From CAYUAI01 sp964442745 (lineage in GTDB: Bacteria > Pseudomonadota > Gammaproteobacteria > S012-40), in assembly GCA_964442745.1 (NCBI GenBank), contig CAYUAI010000039.1:1-35721 (forward strand): 35,721 bases of DNA, read 5' to 3'. Within the stretch, counting starts at the first letter, position 1; every line of letters starts with the position of its first letter. The position numbers and the translations under genes were made by a program. Below the pieces are notes generated by a model. It saw only the letters and a list, made by a program, of their open reading frames with translations. It searched no databases and was not told the DNA's origin. Positions 1 to 7,829 of this stretch are shown here, one piece after another.

Positions 1-453
1 TAGTTGATTTTCAAAAACCGCTAAACTGACATTCGGCGTCTGCTGCCAAATATCAAATCCTTTGATCATTTCAAGATTAGCCAAGGAAATCGCATTCATG
101 TCACTGGGCATATTTGCCGTGACCAAACTGGCCTGCACACTATGCACATGTAAACACGCATTTATCTTGGGGAACAACTGATATAAAACTTGATGTATTT
201 TCGTTTCTGCCGAGGGGGTATTAGTAGCATCAGAAGATTCAACAATCTTGGCATCCTCAATATCGACCTGTAAAAAATCAGTGTTTTGCAGTTGACCTTT
301 GGGTTTGCCGCTGGCGGTAATTATCATTTGACGAGGATTTAAACGCACACTTAAATTCCCCGCCGTGCCAAACATCCAGCCACGCTGATGAAACGTTTTT
401 GCTATTTTGACCAACGCCTCACGCGGCGCTAATTCATCAAACGTATAGGCCAT
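1..453 (-). CDS. mtnB: Methylthioribulose-1-phosphate dehydratase, partial (C-terminus beyond window)
   Basis: This is the N-terminal 151 residues of a class II aldolase-fold protein; the rest lies left of base 1. Family knowledge: MtnB dehydrates 5-methylthioribulose-1-phosphate in the cytoplasmic methionine salvage pathway, using a zinc ion. Seen in the sequence: GWMFGTAGNLSVR near residues 25-37, ITASGKPKGQL (about 45-55), the PSAETKIH stretch, and LHVHS, whose His-x-His should bind the metal. The GTAGN and SGKPKG pattern fits MtnB better than fuculose or ribulose phosphate aldolases. The ATG at 453 starts directly before a MAYTFDEL N-terminus. It lies 106 bases downstream of mgtE on the same strand. 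No other salvage gene is visible, so a different class II aldolase remains possible. Confidence 0.8.
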   Translation of the reverse strand, partial: MAYTFDELAPREALVKIAKTFHQRGWMFGTAGNLSVRLNPRQMIITASGKPKGQLQNTDFLQVDIEDAKIVESSDATNTPSAETKIHQVLYQLFPKINACLHVHSVQASLVTANMPSDMNAISLANLEMIKGFDIWQQTPNVSLAVFENQL

Positions 454-539
454 AACCCATTTTCCTGGTTAGATTGATTTGTCCTTCACGGTAATCGGCC
501 ACCTATCCTGGCTTAAATGTGCAAGCAACGCTCGATCCG

Positions 540-563
540 GTAAATAGAAAATCGCCTATTTAC
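540..563 (-). terminator. Weak hairpin at the end of mgtE
   Basis: GTAAATAG and CTATTTAC form a perfect 8-bp stem around an 8-nt loop, overlapping the mgtE stop codon. No T-run follows on the minus strand, so this is only a possible terminator or a 3' end stabiliser between mgtE and mtnB. Confidence 0.3.
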
Positions 564-1909
564 ACTAAGAACATCGTCGCTAAACCTAAAAAAGCAAAAA
601 AACCAATCACATCAGTAATCGTTGTCAGTAACACCCCACCGGCTAAGGCTGGGTCGATACCAAAACGGCGTAATAGCAATGGCACCGTGGCACCAGCAAA
701 TGCTGCCACAATTAAATTAAACAAAATTGCCAAACCCATAATCAGCCCTAGCAAGGCACTATGAAACCACAACCATGACAAAAGCCCAATGACCGTTGCC
801 CACATCACCCCATTTAACACACCGACCAAGAGTTCTTTACGAATTAAGCGCTTTATATTGGAATCACCTAAATGGCCTAAGGCAAGTCCACGAATCACCA
901 AGGTTAATGTTTGACTGCCGGCAATCCCCCCCATGCTCGCGACAATCGGCATTAAAATCGCTAACGCGACTAATTGATCAATCGTTGCACTAAACAAACC
1001 GATGACAAACGAAGCTAATAAGGCGGTAATTAAATTGATACCTAACCACACCGTCCGGCGATGAGCACTGCTCACCACCGGGGCAAACATATCCCCTCCT
1101 TCATCTAAACCCGCAAAACTCATAATAGAGTGATCCGCCTCATCACGAATAATATCCACCACATCATCAATAGTAATCCGCCCGAGCAAGATTTGTTTTT
1201 CATCCACCACCGGCGCGGACACTAAATCACGTTGCTCAAACAAACGAGCCACCTCAGTCACCGACGTCGTCACTAAAATCGATTCTGCCGCCTGGTTTAT
1301 TAACTCAGCCACCGTGAATGTTGGATCTTTGGTCAACACCCGATTTAATGACAACAACCCCAAAAATTTACCCTCGCGATTAACCACAAAGAGGTTGTCC
1401 GTCATATCAGGTATTTCACCACGAAAACGTAAGAAACGGAGAATAACATCCAATGACACATCGGGACGAATCGTCACCATGTCAAAACTCATAATGGCAC
1501 CCGCGGTATCTTCCGGATACAATAAAACGGATTCTAAGAGCTGCCGATTTTGGACATCCATCGAGCGCAGCAATTCGCCGATCACTGACTCGGGTAAATC
1601 TGGCAAAATATCGGCGAGATCATCGGTATCTAGACCGGCCGTTGCCGACACGAGCTGATCTGGATTCATGCGCCTGATGAGGCCAGCACGCACTTCATCA
1701 TTGACATATAACAGCACATCGCCGGTCTTTTCAGGGATCAGTAAATCCCACGCCAAAACCCGCTGTTCATAGGGCAAAGACACTAATAAATGGGCAATTT
1801 CAGCCGGATGTAATTCATTGACAGCTTGACTCACTTCAATCAATGACCCCGTTTGCATTAACTGAACAAACTCTTGTAAACTTTCTTGGCTACGTTCTGT
1901 TTTCTGCAT
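560..1909 (-). CDS. mgtE: Magnesium transporter MgtE
   Basis: Encodes about 449 residues with the full MgtE layout: an N-terminal helical domain (about residues 10-120), a pair of CBS domains (about 125-250, with ILLGRITIDDVVDII closing the second), a connecting helix, and a C-terminal membrane domain with about five hydrophobic segments. The first segment is near WLGINLITALLASFVIGLF and the last near GGVLLTTITDVIGFFAFLG. Family knowledge: MgtE is a homodimeric Mg2+ channel in the inner membrane, gated by Mg2+ binding to the N and CBS domains. The frame is open to a GTG at 1924, but the ATG at 1909 is preferred because a GGA lies about 7 bases before it. It sits next to the PTS genes, as in several other proteobacteria. 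No Mg2+-sensing leader was recognised upstream. Confidence 0.93.
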   Translation of the reverse strand: MQKTERSQESLQEFVQLMQTGSLIEVSQAVNELHPAEIAHLLVSLPYEQRVLAWDLLIPEKTGDVLLYVNDEVRAGLIRRMNPDQLVSATAGLDTDDLADILPDLPESVIGELLRSMDVQNRQLLESVLLYPEDTAGAIMSFDMVTIRPDVSLDVILRFLRFRGEIPDMTDNLFVVNREGKFLGLLSLNRVLTKDPTFTVAELINQAAESILVTTSVTEVARLFEQRDLVSAPVVDEKQILLGRITIDDVVDIIRDEADHSIMSFAGLDEGGDMFAPVVSSAHRRTVWLGINLITALLASFVIGLFSATIDQLVALAILMPIVASMGGIAGSQTLTLVIRGLALGHLGDSNIKRLIRKELLVGVLNGVMWATVIGLLSWLWFHSALLGLIMGLAILFNLIVAAFAGATVPLLLRRFGIDPALAGGVLLTTITDVIGFFAFLGLATMFLV

Positions 1910-2108
1910 GATCAATCCAGGCACTCACTGGGCAAATGGCGTTTGCAAATTACCAGCTAACGATAGATAGTTTTAGCGATTTTCGATGGTGATACGAGAA
2001 GCCATTGAGTAAAAAATGATGATTATTTTCTTTATATTCGTTAGGCTGAACTTTACCCACAAAGCTAGAATACTAGGGCGATTATTCAATATCCGCGTCC
2101 TTGAATAT

Positions 2109-2375
2109 TTATTCTAATTCATCAAATTTATTATTGATCAGTGTGAGCAGCGCCATAAACGCATCATGCTCATCATTACCTGCCGTCATTAAAATCAATT
2201 CCGTCCCTTTGCTAGCAGCGAGCATCATGACACCCATAATACTTTTTCCGTTGACTCTACGATCGCCGCGCACCAGAAAAATATTACTGTCAAATGTTGA
2301 TGCAAGTGCAACAAATTTTGCCGCCGCCCGAGCATGTAAACCAAGCTTATTAATGATGGTGACTGTTTGTTCCAT
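2109..2375 (-). CDS. ptsH: HPr-like phosphocarrier (NPr type)
   Basis: An 88-residue protein of full HPr length. NKLGLHARAAAKF holds the phosphorylatable histidine (His14), and NGKSIMGVMMLAAS holds the regulatory serine (Ser45), equivalent to Ser46 of classical HPr. Family knowledge: HPr/NPr passes phosphate from enzyme I to EIIA proteins in the cytoplasm. In this gene order (ptsN, hprK, rapZ, EIIA, HPr) it most likely serves the regulatory nitrogen PTS rather than sugar uptake, because no EIIB or EIIC is present. It lies 116 bases downstream of the mannose-type EIIA gene. Both ptsH and ptsO are used as names for such genes; the choice is uncertain. Enzyme I is not in the window. Confidence 0.9.
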   Translation of the reverse strand: MEQTVTIINKLGLHARAAAKFVALASTFDSNIFLVRGDRRVNGKSIMGVMMLAASKGTELILMTAGNDEHDAFMALLTLINNKFDELE

Positions 2376-2491
2376 ATCTAAATTCTCGCCAATAATCGAT
2401 TTTTTTGAGACATTTTATGCGCTTTAGCAATGAATTTTCAATAACCTACCCACGGCTAAAAACGATGACTCATCCGACATTATTCGGCAAA

Positions 2492-2902
2492 CTATCTAAT
2501 ATCGAGTTCATGTTGCTGACAATCAAAAATCCCGTCTTTACCACCACTCAATGCCTTTTCAAGCAGTTCTTGCAAACCTAAATAAGAATAATTAAGCACC
2601 CGAATTAACATCGGAAGATTCACGCCAGTCACCACGTGCACATGCGCATTATCCAGCAGTGCACAGGCAATATTGCTGGGTGTTGAACCATACATGTCCG
2701 TTAACACCAACACACTGCTTCCTTCACTGATGGTATTTGTCGCATATTGTCTTGCCTGACTCAATACCTGTTCAGGCTGGCAATAGCGAGAAACCGATAT
2801 AATCTCAAACATGATGGGACAACAACCTAAGGCATTCGTTGCCGCTTCAAATAACGATGATCCCACATTATCGTGAGTTATAATGAGCACTGCAACCGTC
2901 AT
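2492..2902 (-). CDS. Mannose-family PTS EIIA domain protein
   Basis: A 136-residue single-domain EIIA of the mannose family. The N-terminus reads VAVLIITHDNVG, in which His10 is the expected phosphorylation site. VLTDMYGSTPSNIA is the conserved loop of this fold, and VTGVNLPMLIRVL follows. Family knowledge: stand-alone proteins of this type in rapZ-linked clusters accept phosphate from HPr and have regulatory rather than transport roles. The ATG overlaps the rapZ stop codon by four bases (ATGA), indicating translational coupling. No EIIB, EIIC or EIID partner is in the window. The residue after the histidine is Asp, where Gly is more common; this is a minor variation. Confidence 0.85.
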   Translation of the reverse strand: MTVAVLIITHDNVGSSLFEAATNALGCCPIMFEIISVSRYCQPEQVLSQARQYATNTISEGSSVLVLTDMYGSTPSNIACALLDNAHVHVVTGVNLPMLIRVLNYSYLGLQELLEKALSGGKDGIFDCQQHELDIR

Positions 2903-3756
2903 TGCAATTCTCTATGGCGAGCAATCACTTCCGTATCTACATCTTTGAAATGCACCTCCAAACGTTCCACTAAAAAGACGGATCGATGTTGACCACCGGT
3001 ACATCCGATAGCAATGGTGAGATAACTTCGATCGGCCGCCTGAAAACGTGGTATCCAGGTGGTAAGAAATGATGTAATGTCATCGAACATTTGCTCAACC
3101 ATCGGTTGGGCCTGTAAAAAATCAATGACCGGCTTATCCAAACCTGTATGCTTGCGTAGTTGTGTTTTCCAATAAGGATTAGGTAGACAACGCGCATCAA
3201 AAACCAAATCAGCATCAATGGGAATGCCATGTTTAAAACCAAACGATTGGAATAATAAAGACAAGGTTTGGGTATTTTTTTTTGCCACCCGATCTCGAAT
3301 CAGATCGCGTAACTGATGTAAATTGGTGCGGCTGGTATCAATATATAAATCGGCATTACTCGCAATGGAATCAAGTAAAGCACGCTCTTCAGTAATCGCT
3401 TCCTTAAGCGGTACCACATCACTCGTCAATGGATGTTTACGGCGTGTTTCGCTGAATCGTTTTAATAAGATATTATCGTCAGCATCAAGGAATAAGACTT
3501 GGCAGGCTAATTTAGCCGCACGCAATTCAGCCAATATTTCGGAAAAACGCCCCAGTTCGGAAATTCGATTACGTGCATCAATACCAATCGCCGCATACTC
3601 GTAAATATTATCCGAAACACATTCCATTTGGGTCGCAAAAGCAGATAACATACCGACAGGCAAATTATCGATGCAATAATAACCCAGGTCCTCAAGCACA
3701 TGTAAAACGGTACTTTTACCTGAACCAGAAACACCACTCACAATGATTAAATTCAT
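2899..3756 (-). CDS. rapZ: RapZ-family nucleotide-binding protein
   Basis: Encodes 285 residues. MNLIIVSGVSGSGKST gives a Walker A motif at residues 8-15, DNLPVGML follows near 31, and the C-terminal half has RCLPNPYW and IGCTGGQHRSVFLVERL, typical of the family. Family knowledge: in Escherichia coli RapZ binds glucosamine-6-phosphate and directs RNase E to the small RNA GlmZ; elsewhere its role is less clear. The frame runs open to 3804, but the ATG at 3756 is chosen because it matches the family N-terminus and overlaps the hprK stop by four bases. The protein ends RHRELQ, without the basic cluster that ends the enteric RapZ and helps bind RNA. Confidence 0.92.
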   Translation of the reverse strand: MNLIIVSGVSGSGKSTVLHVLEDLGYYCIDNLPVGMLSAFATQMECVSDNIYEYAAIGIDARNRISELGRFSEILAELRAAKLACQVLFLDADDNILLKRFSETRRKHPLTSDVVPLKEAITEERALLDSIASNADLYIDTSRTNLHQLRDLIRDRVAKKNTQTLSLLFQSFGFKHGIPIDADLVFDARCLPNPYWKTQLRKHTGLDKPVIDFLQAQPMVEQMFDDITSFLTTWIPRFQAADRSYLTIAIGCTGGQHRSVFLVERLEVHFKDVDTEVIARHRELQ

Positions 3757-4685
3757 ACCAACTCCTGAGCAAAGTGCGTCGTCTGGATTTGCAGATCTTG
3801 CCAAGCATGAATATCTTGACGTGACAACAATAATTGCTTAACTCTTGTTTCTACCATAGCGCTTAGGCTATGACTGGTATTAACGTGAATTATCCACCGG
3901 GGAAATACCGTGTTGTGTATAACAAAAGACGCACTATTACCTTGTAAAAGCGTCCTCTCATCATCTTTAGGCGGCGTACTTGCCGTTAATTCAATCACCG
4001 CATCAAGCCGATGCTGCATGAACACAACGTGCTCACCAAACTGATGGGGTACCGACAAGATACCCAGTTGATGCACTGCTAAAAACCCATATGTTTGTGC
4101 GGGAACATAGCCAACCACACGATCAAATGGCGTTTTAATAAAGTACACAATATCATCGGCAATAAAAAAGTGTTTTTTGTGCAACAAATCTAACGCTAGC
4201 TGGCTTTTTCCTGTACCACTCTTACCAATAATTAAAATGCCGAGTCCAAAAACTGACATAAAAACACCATGGTATATTTCTCTTTTACCAACGACGCTTG
4301 GCAAATGAGCCCACAAAATATCAATCAGCTCGTCACTAATATAATCGCTCTTAAAAATAGGCAAGCCATTTTGCTGCAACAGCAAACCAGGGACAGCACA
4401 CTCACGACCGACAATGAGACAAACGGAGTCGGTACGCCGTATCTCTGCTAAAAACTTAGCGGACTGATTACCGTCTAACAAAGAAATGAATTTGGCTTCG
4501 TGCAAGCCGATGATCTGCACATCACAGGGGTGCTGAGTGTTTAAAAATGAAACATATGTTCCATAATTAGTCACATTTGAGTTCAGTGGAATTTTTTCAA
4601 AAGCTGGATTACCACCTGCCCAATGGAGCTTAAGCGTTGGTCCCAATACTTTGAAAAAATCGCCGACATTGGTGACCATCGCCAT
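3753..4685 (-). CDS. hprK: HPr kinase/phosphorylase homologue with altered signature residues
   Basis: About 310 residues with both HprK domains: an N-terminal regulatory domain (to about 125) and a C-terminal kinase domain. Conserved parts are the His139 region (YHGVFMSVFGLG), Walker A GKSGTGKS (154-161) and the Ala-Asp-Asp at 176-178. Family knowledge: HprK phosphorylates a serine of HPr and can reverse this. Unusual here: the family motif Leu-Glu-Val-Arg-Gly-Leu-Gly reads LAVHQLG (202-208), so Glu and Arg are lost, and the C-terminal Gly-Arg-Asn before Leu-Ala reads Ser-His-Ser (271-273). Activity may be changed or lost. An adjacent GTG at 4688 and an ATG at 4679 are alternative starts; no clear ribosome site separates them. 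It overlaps rapZ by four bases. Confidence 0.85.
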   Translation of the reverse strand: MAMVTNVGDFFKVLGPTLKLHWAGGNPAFEKIPLNSNVTNYGTYVSFLNTQHPCDVQIIGLHEAKFISLLDGNQSAKFLAEIRRTDSVCLIVGRECAVPGLLLQQNGLPIFKSDYISDELIDILWAHLPSVVGKREIYHGVFMSVFGLGILIIGKSGTGKSQLALDLLHKKHFFIADDIVYFIKTPFDRVVGYVPAQTYGFLAVHQLGILSVPHQFGEHVVFMQHRLDAVIELTASTPPKDDERTLLQGNSASFVIHNTVFPRWIIHVNTSHSLSAMVETRVKQLLLSRQDIHAWQDLQIQTTHFAQELV

Positions 4686-4779
4686 CACAAGCTAGGTGAT
4701 AATAGCGGTATGACTGAATGTTTTGCTGCTAAAATAGATGTCATAACAACCAATGAGCCGGTTTAAAATCGACACCATA

Positions 4780-5250
4780 TCATAAGTTATCTTTTTTTCT
4801 AAACCAATTCACCAATAATTCATAAAGTTCTTGCGGTTTCGTTGCATGGCGTAAGTTATCGCGCACATCTTGCGAACTAAACATTTCTGATAAGGCAGAC
4901 AGTATCTCTAAATGCTCTTCTGCGGACTCAGGAGGCACCAGTAATGCACAAAACAAATCAACGGGCTGCCCATCAGGCGCATCATAATCAACACCTTGCG
5001 ACAGCTTAATAAAGGCGGCAACCACTTTACCCCCTGACTTCAATCGCCCATGAGGAATAGCTGTTCCCTTGCCAAGCCCAGTACTACCAAGGCGTTCACG
5101 GGCAATTAAACTTTCAAACACATCGAGCTGACTTAAACTCTCATCCCCATCAACAATGAGATGACTGAGTTGTTCAAGTGCCCGCTTTTTACTATTAACA
5201 TCCTCGCTACAAGCAACGCGATTGGGTTCAATTAGATCGACGATCTGCAT
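4780..5250 (-). CDS. ptsN: Nitrogen regulatory PTS EIIA (EIIANtr)
   Basis: A 156-residue EIIA of the fructose/nitrogen type, the usual length for PtsN. RLGSTGLGKGTAIPHGR carries the phosphorylatable histidine (His67), and LLVPPESAEEHLEILSALSEMF is the typical second half. Family knowledge: EIIANtr takes phosphate from NPr and, depending on its phosphorylation state, controls potassium transport, sensor kinases and other targets. It is a soluble cytoplasmic regulator and not part of a transporter. Its place downstream of rpoN and hpf is the classic order in gammaproteobacteria. It lies 51 bases after hpf and 94 bases before hprK on the same strand. Confidence 0.95.
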   Translation of the reverse strand: MQIVDLIEPNRVACSEDVNSKKRALEQLSHLIVDGDESLSQLDVFESLIARERLGSTGLGKGTAIPHGRLKSGGKVVAAFIKLSQGVDYDAPDGQPVDLFCALLVPPESAEEHLEILSALSEMFSSQDVRDNLRHATKPQELYELLVNWFRKKDNL

Positions 5251-5301
5251 GATGAACTAATCTCACAAAAAACTTAAATGACACAATCTGTGGAGCATCA
5301 A

Positions 5302-5598
5302 TCACGCTGATCGATTCGGCTCCTGCTTTCCCTTGTGTTTAAGGAGTTGTCGACACAATTTGTCGGATAGTGCATCAATTGCCGCATACATATTTTGATC
5401 TTCAGCAACAGCAAACAAGGTACTACCCTTCACACTCATATTCGCTTCCGCTTTTTGTACTTGCTTCTCCACGGTGAGCACCACATGGCAACTTGAAATG
5501 GGGGAAAAAACATGACCCACCTTCTCCATTTTCTCATTGACATGAGCGCGCAACGCGTTGGTAATTTCACAATGGTGGCCTGTTAACTCGACATGCAT
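5302..5598 (-). CDS. hpf: Ribosome hibernation promoting factor (short form)
   Basis: A 98-residue protein of the short HPF/YfiA family. It begins MHVELTGHHCEIT, has HVNEKMEKVGHVF near the middle and DQNMYAAIDALSDKLCRQL as the conserved C-terminal helix. Family knowledge: HPF binds the 30S subunit near the decoding centre and promotes 100S ribosome dimers when growth slows. The long-form C-terminal dimerisation domain is absent, as expected in gammaproteobacteria. It sits between rpoN and ptsN, its conserved place. The short Arg/Lys-rich tail (KHKGKQEPNR) is unremarkable. Confidence 0.94.
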   Translation of the reverse strand: MHVELTGHHCEITNALRAHVNEKMEKVGHVFSPISSCHVVLTVEKQVQKAEANMSVKGSTLFAVAEDQNMYAAIDALSDKLCRQLLKHKGKQEPNRSA

Positions 5599-5687
5599 TT
5601 ATCATTCCTTAAAACTAAAGGCGAGAGCGACCTTTCAGTCTATTGTCCACAAAATATCGGACCGGAAATGTAATCTGATTTGCTTGT

Positions 5688-7211
5688 TTAAGCAAGCCTT
5701 TTTCTTTCGTTTGATGGCGGAATAGACATCGCATCTCGGTATTTAGCCACCGTACGTCGCGCCACATTAATACCTTGTTCTGATAATATTTTGGCGATTT
5801 TGCTATCACTTAATGGCTTTCTCGCCTCTTCTGAGGCCACCAGTTTTTTAATCAATGCCCGAATGGCCGTCGATGAACATTCTCCACCACTGGCGGTACT
5901 CACATGACTTGAGAAAAAATATTTCAGCTCAAAAATACCGCGCGGCGTATGCATGTATTTCTTATTAGTAATGCGGGAAATGGTCGATTCATGCATTTCC
6001 ACGACTTCCGCAACATCATGTAACACCAAGGCTTTCATGGCTTCTTCGCCGTGTTCAAGAAACCCTTTTTGCCTTTCAACGATACACGTCGCTACCTTCA
6101 GCAGCGTTTCACTGCGGCTCTGCAAGCTTTTAATCAGCCATCGCGCTTCTTGTAACTGGCTCTGCATATAGGTATTGTCAGCGCTTTTATCAGCACGCTG
6201 AATCAATCCAGCATACATCGAATTGACTTTTAATTTTGGCGTCGATTCCCCATTCAATGAAACTTGCCAAGCCCCTTTCACTTTGCGGACAAACACATCA
6301 GGAACCACATATTCCGCATGACTTGGTGAAATTTGACTGCCCGGTCGGGGATTGAGCGTATGAATTAGCTTAACGATTTCTTGCAAATCATTTTCTGATA
6401 TCTTCATACGCCGCATAAGCTGGGTATAATCCCGATTGGCCAGTAGCTCAAAGTACTCTTCAACCAATAACAAGGCTTCGTCATACCAAGGCAATTTTTC
6501 ACCCGCTAATTGCTTCAACTGAATCACAAGGCTTTCATGCAAACCACGTGCCCCAACCCCTGGCGGATCAAAGTTCTGTACCCGGTGGAGCACGGCATTG
6601 ACTTCATCCTGCTCGATTTCTAATTCATCTTTTAAGTCTTCCCAGATCTGTTCAGCGGTCTGAGTTAAATAACCATCATCGCTAATCACATCAATAATGG
6701 CGGTGGCAATGGCGGAATCGGTTTCAGAGAAAGGGGTTAATCGCATCTGCCATAGCAAATGATCTTGCAACGAATCCTCACTTGTATTCCGATTGTCATA
6801 ATCGGGCATATTTTCATCACTTGCACCGTTATAACTTATCGGGACATCGTAAGTATCTTCCCAAGAACTATCGACAGGCAAATCTTGAGGGATTTCGTCT
6901 TTTTGTAAGTCAATATCTCGGTCTTTCGCTTCAAAATCAGTTCGTGACTCCGCTTGCTCGTGCTCTGCCTGGCTGGCACGCTCCGAATAAGATAACGATT
7001 CTTCTGGCGAGGCTTGAGGCTCTGAAGGATCTCGCTCAGCACCATCATTATCACTATCTTCATTGACTTCTAGCATCGGATTACTTTCCAACGCTTGTTG
7101 AATTTCTGTTTGTAATTCGATTGTCGAAAGTTGCAATAAGCGTATTGCCTGTTGCAACTGGGGGGTCATAGTTAAATGCTGGCCAAGCCGTAGCTGGAGG
7201 GATTGCTTCAC
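5688..7211 (-). CDS. rpoN: RNA polymerase sigma-54 factor
   Basis: A complete 507-residue sigma-54. Region I is seen at the N-terminus (QLRLGQHLTMTPQLQQAIRL, Gln-rich activator-interaction region). An acidic linker follows (about 50-130, many Asp/Glu), then the core-binding region. The C-terminal DNA-binding part has the helix-turn-helix VAEVVEMHESTISRITNKKY and the RpoN box ARRTVAKYR at 484-492. Family knowledge: sigma-54 recognises -24/-12 promoters and needs an AAA+ activator. The start is GTG at 7211, with AAAGG about 8 bases before it. A 618-nt gene-free stretch separates it from lptB, where many genomes have a short gap, so rpoN probably has its own promoter. Confidence 0.97.
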   Translation of the reverse strand: MKQSLQLRLGQHLTMTPQLQQAIRLLQLSTIELQTEIQQALESNPMLEVNEDSDNDGAERDPSEPQASPEESLSYSERASQAEHEQAESRTDFEAKDRDIDLQKDEIPQDLPVDSSWEDTYDVPISYNGASDENMPDYDNRNTSEDSLQDHLLWQMRLTPFSETDSAIATAIIDVISDDGYLTQTAEQIWEDLKDELEIEQDEVNAVLHRVQNFDPPGVGARGLHESLVIQLKQLAGEKLPWYDEALLLVEEYFELLANRDYTQLMRRMKISENDLQEIVKLIHTLNPRPGSQISPSHAEYVVPDVFVRKVKGAWQVSLNGESTPKLKVNSMYAGLIQRADKSADNTYMQSQLQEARWLIKSLQSRSETLLKVATCIVERQKGFLEHGEEAMKALVLHDVAEVVEMHESTISRITNKKYMHTPRGIFELKYFFSSHVSTASGGECSSTAIRALIKKLVASEEARKPLSDSKIAKILSEQGINVARRTVAKYRDAMSIPPSNERKRLA

Positions 7212-7829
7212 GACAACTGCCTTTCGTTCATATGATTATTCACGCCTAATATAGCAGGAATTCCACCTGCCACCATTTTCTAAAAATCAATCCACTAAAT
7301 TCCTATCATATTTTTTACCGCCTATACTCATACCACATTAACCGACATTGGGCATCAAGCATGTCATATTTGCCTAACCAAGCAAACCTGCACTTAAATC
7401 ACTACCATCAAAACACAAAATCTGGATAACCAGCCACCGTATCGTTGTTTTTTAGTCAATTATTTGTGACATCACCACCAACCTATGACCAAAACGCCGA
7501 AATATATGGTGGTATATTTACCAATTTTTGAATTTACCGGCGACACATACTTGCAAAATTTAGCCTAAATTTTTGCAGTATGCCACTCAATAAACAGAAC
7601 CAACCCGTAGGATTCTACCTACAATCTATACGCTGCGCTAGTGAGGATTATCACCTTGCTTGATTTTTGCTTGGCATACGGCTCATTGATACATCAACAA
7701 ACACCGGTGATGACCAAAAAAATTTGGTCAAATACTTCAGGCTTTACCTTACGCCACCGTCAAATCAGCGTAGAACAAAAATAACACCGCAAGCCCGATC
7801 CCCCAAAATGCAGTATCATTGAGAAAACA
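7212..7829. other. 618-nt gene-free gap between lptB and rpoN, rich in inverted repeats
   Basis: No convincing reading frame is present; the longest recognisable ones are about 20 codons. Several inverted repeats are: GCAGG/CCTGC (7254-7270), AAATATA/TATATTT (7500-7519), GCAAAATTTA/TAAATTTTTGC (7553-7576, one bulge), GTAGG/CCTAC (about 7607-7622), CACCGGTG (7702-7709) and TGACCAAA/TTTGGTCA (7711-7730). These could be operators, transcript ends or parts of a non-coding RNA. None has a clear T-run. It probably holds the rpoN promoter, but I cannot assign its elements with confidence. Confidence 0.5.
7711..7730. repeat. 20-nt perfect inverted repeat downstream of lptB
   Basis: The sequence TGACCAAAAAAATTTGGTCA has 8-bp arms around AAAA. 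It lies 100 bases after the lptB stop on the minus strand. It could be a hairpin at the lptB transcript end or a dimeric regulator's operator; the lack of a T-run speaks against a standard terminator. Confidence 0.6.

Noticed and set aside
560..1658. Plus-strand open frames of 65 to 114 codons across the mgtE gene
   Set aside because: They lie fully opposite a clear MgtE with conserved domains, and their products are low-complexity and without motifs.
2899..3804. The longer rapZ start at 3804
   Set aside because: It would overlap hprK by about 50 bases and add residues not found in the family; the ATG at 3756 gives the conserved N-terminus.
7254..7270. A GG-N10-GC pattern upstream of rpoN resembling a sigma-54 site (self-control)
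   Set aside because: Only the four core bases match; the flanking consensus is poor and it coincides with an inverted repeat, so I do not call it.
7361..7429. A 22-codon plus-strand frame starting MSYLPNQANLHL in the lptB-rpoN gap
   Set aside because: Too short, without a ribosome site, and Asn/His-rich as expected of AT-rich non-coding DNA.
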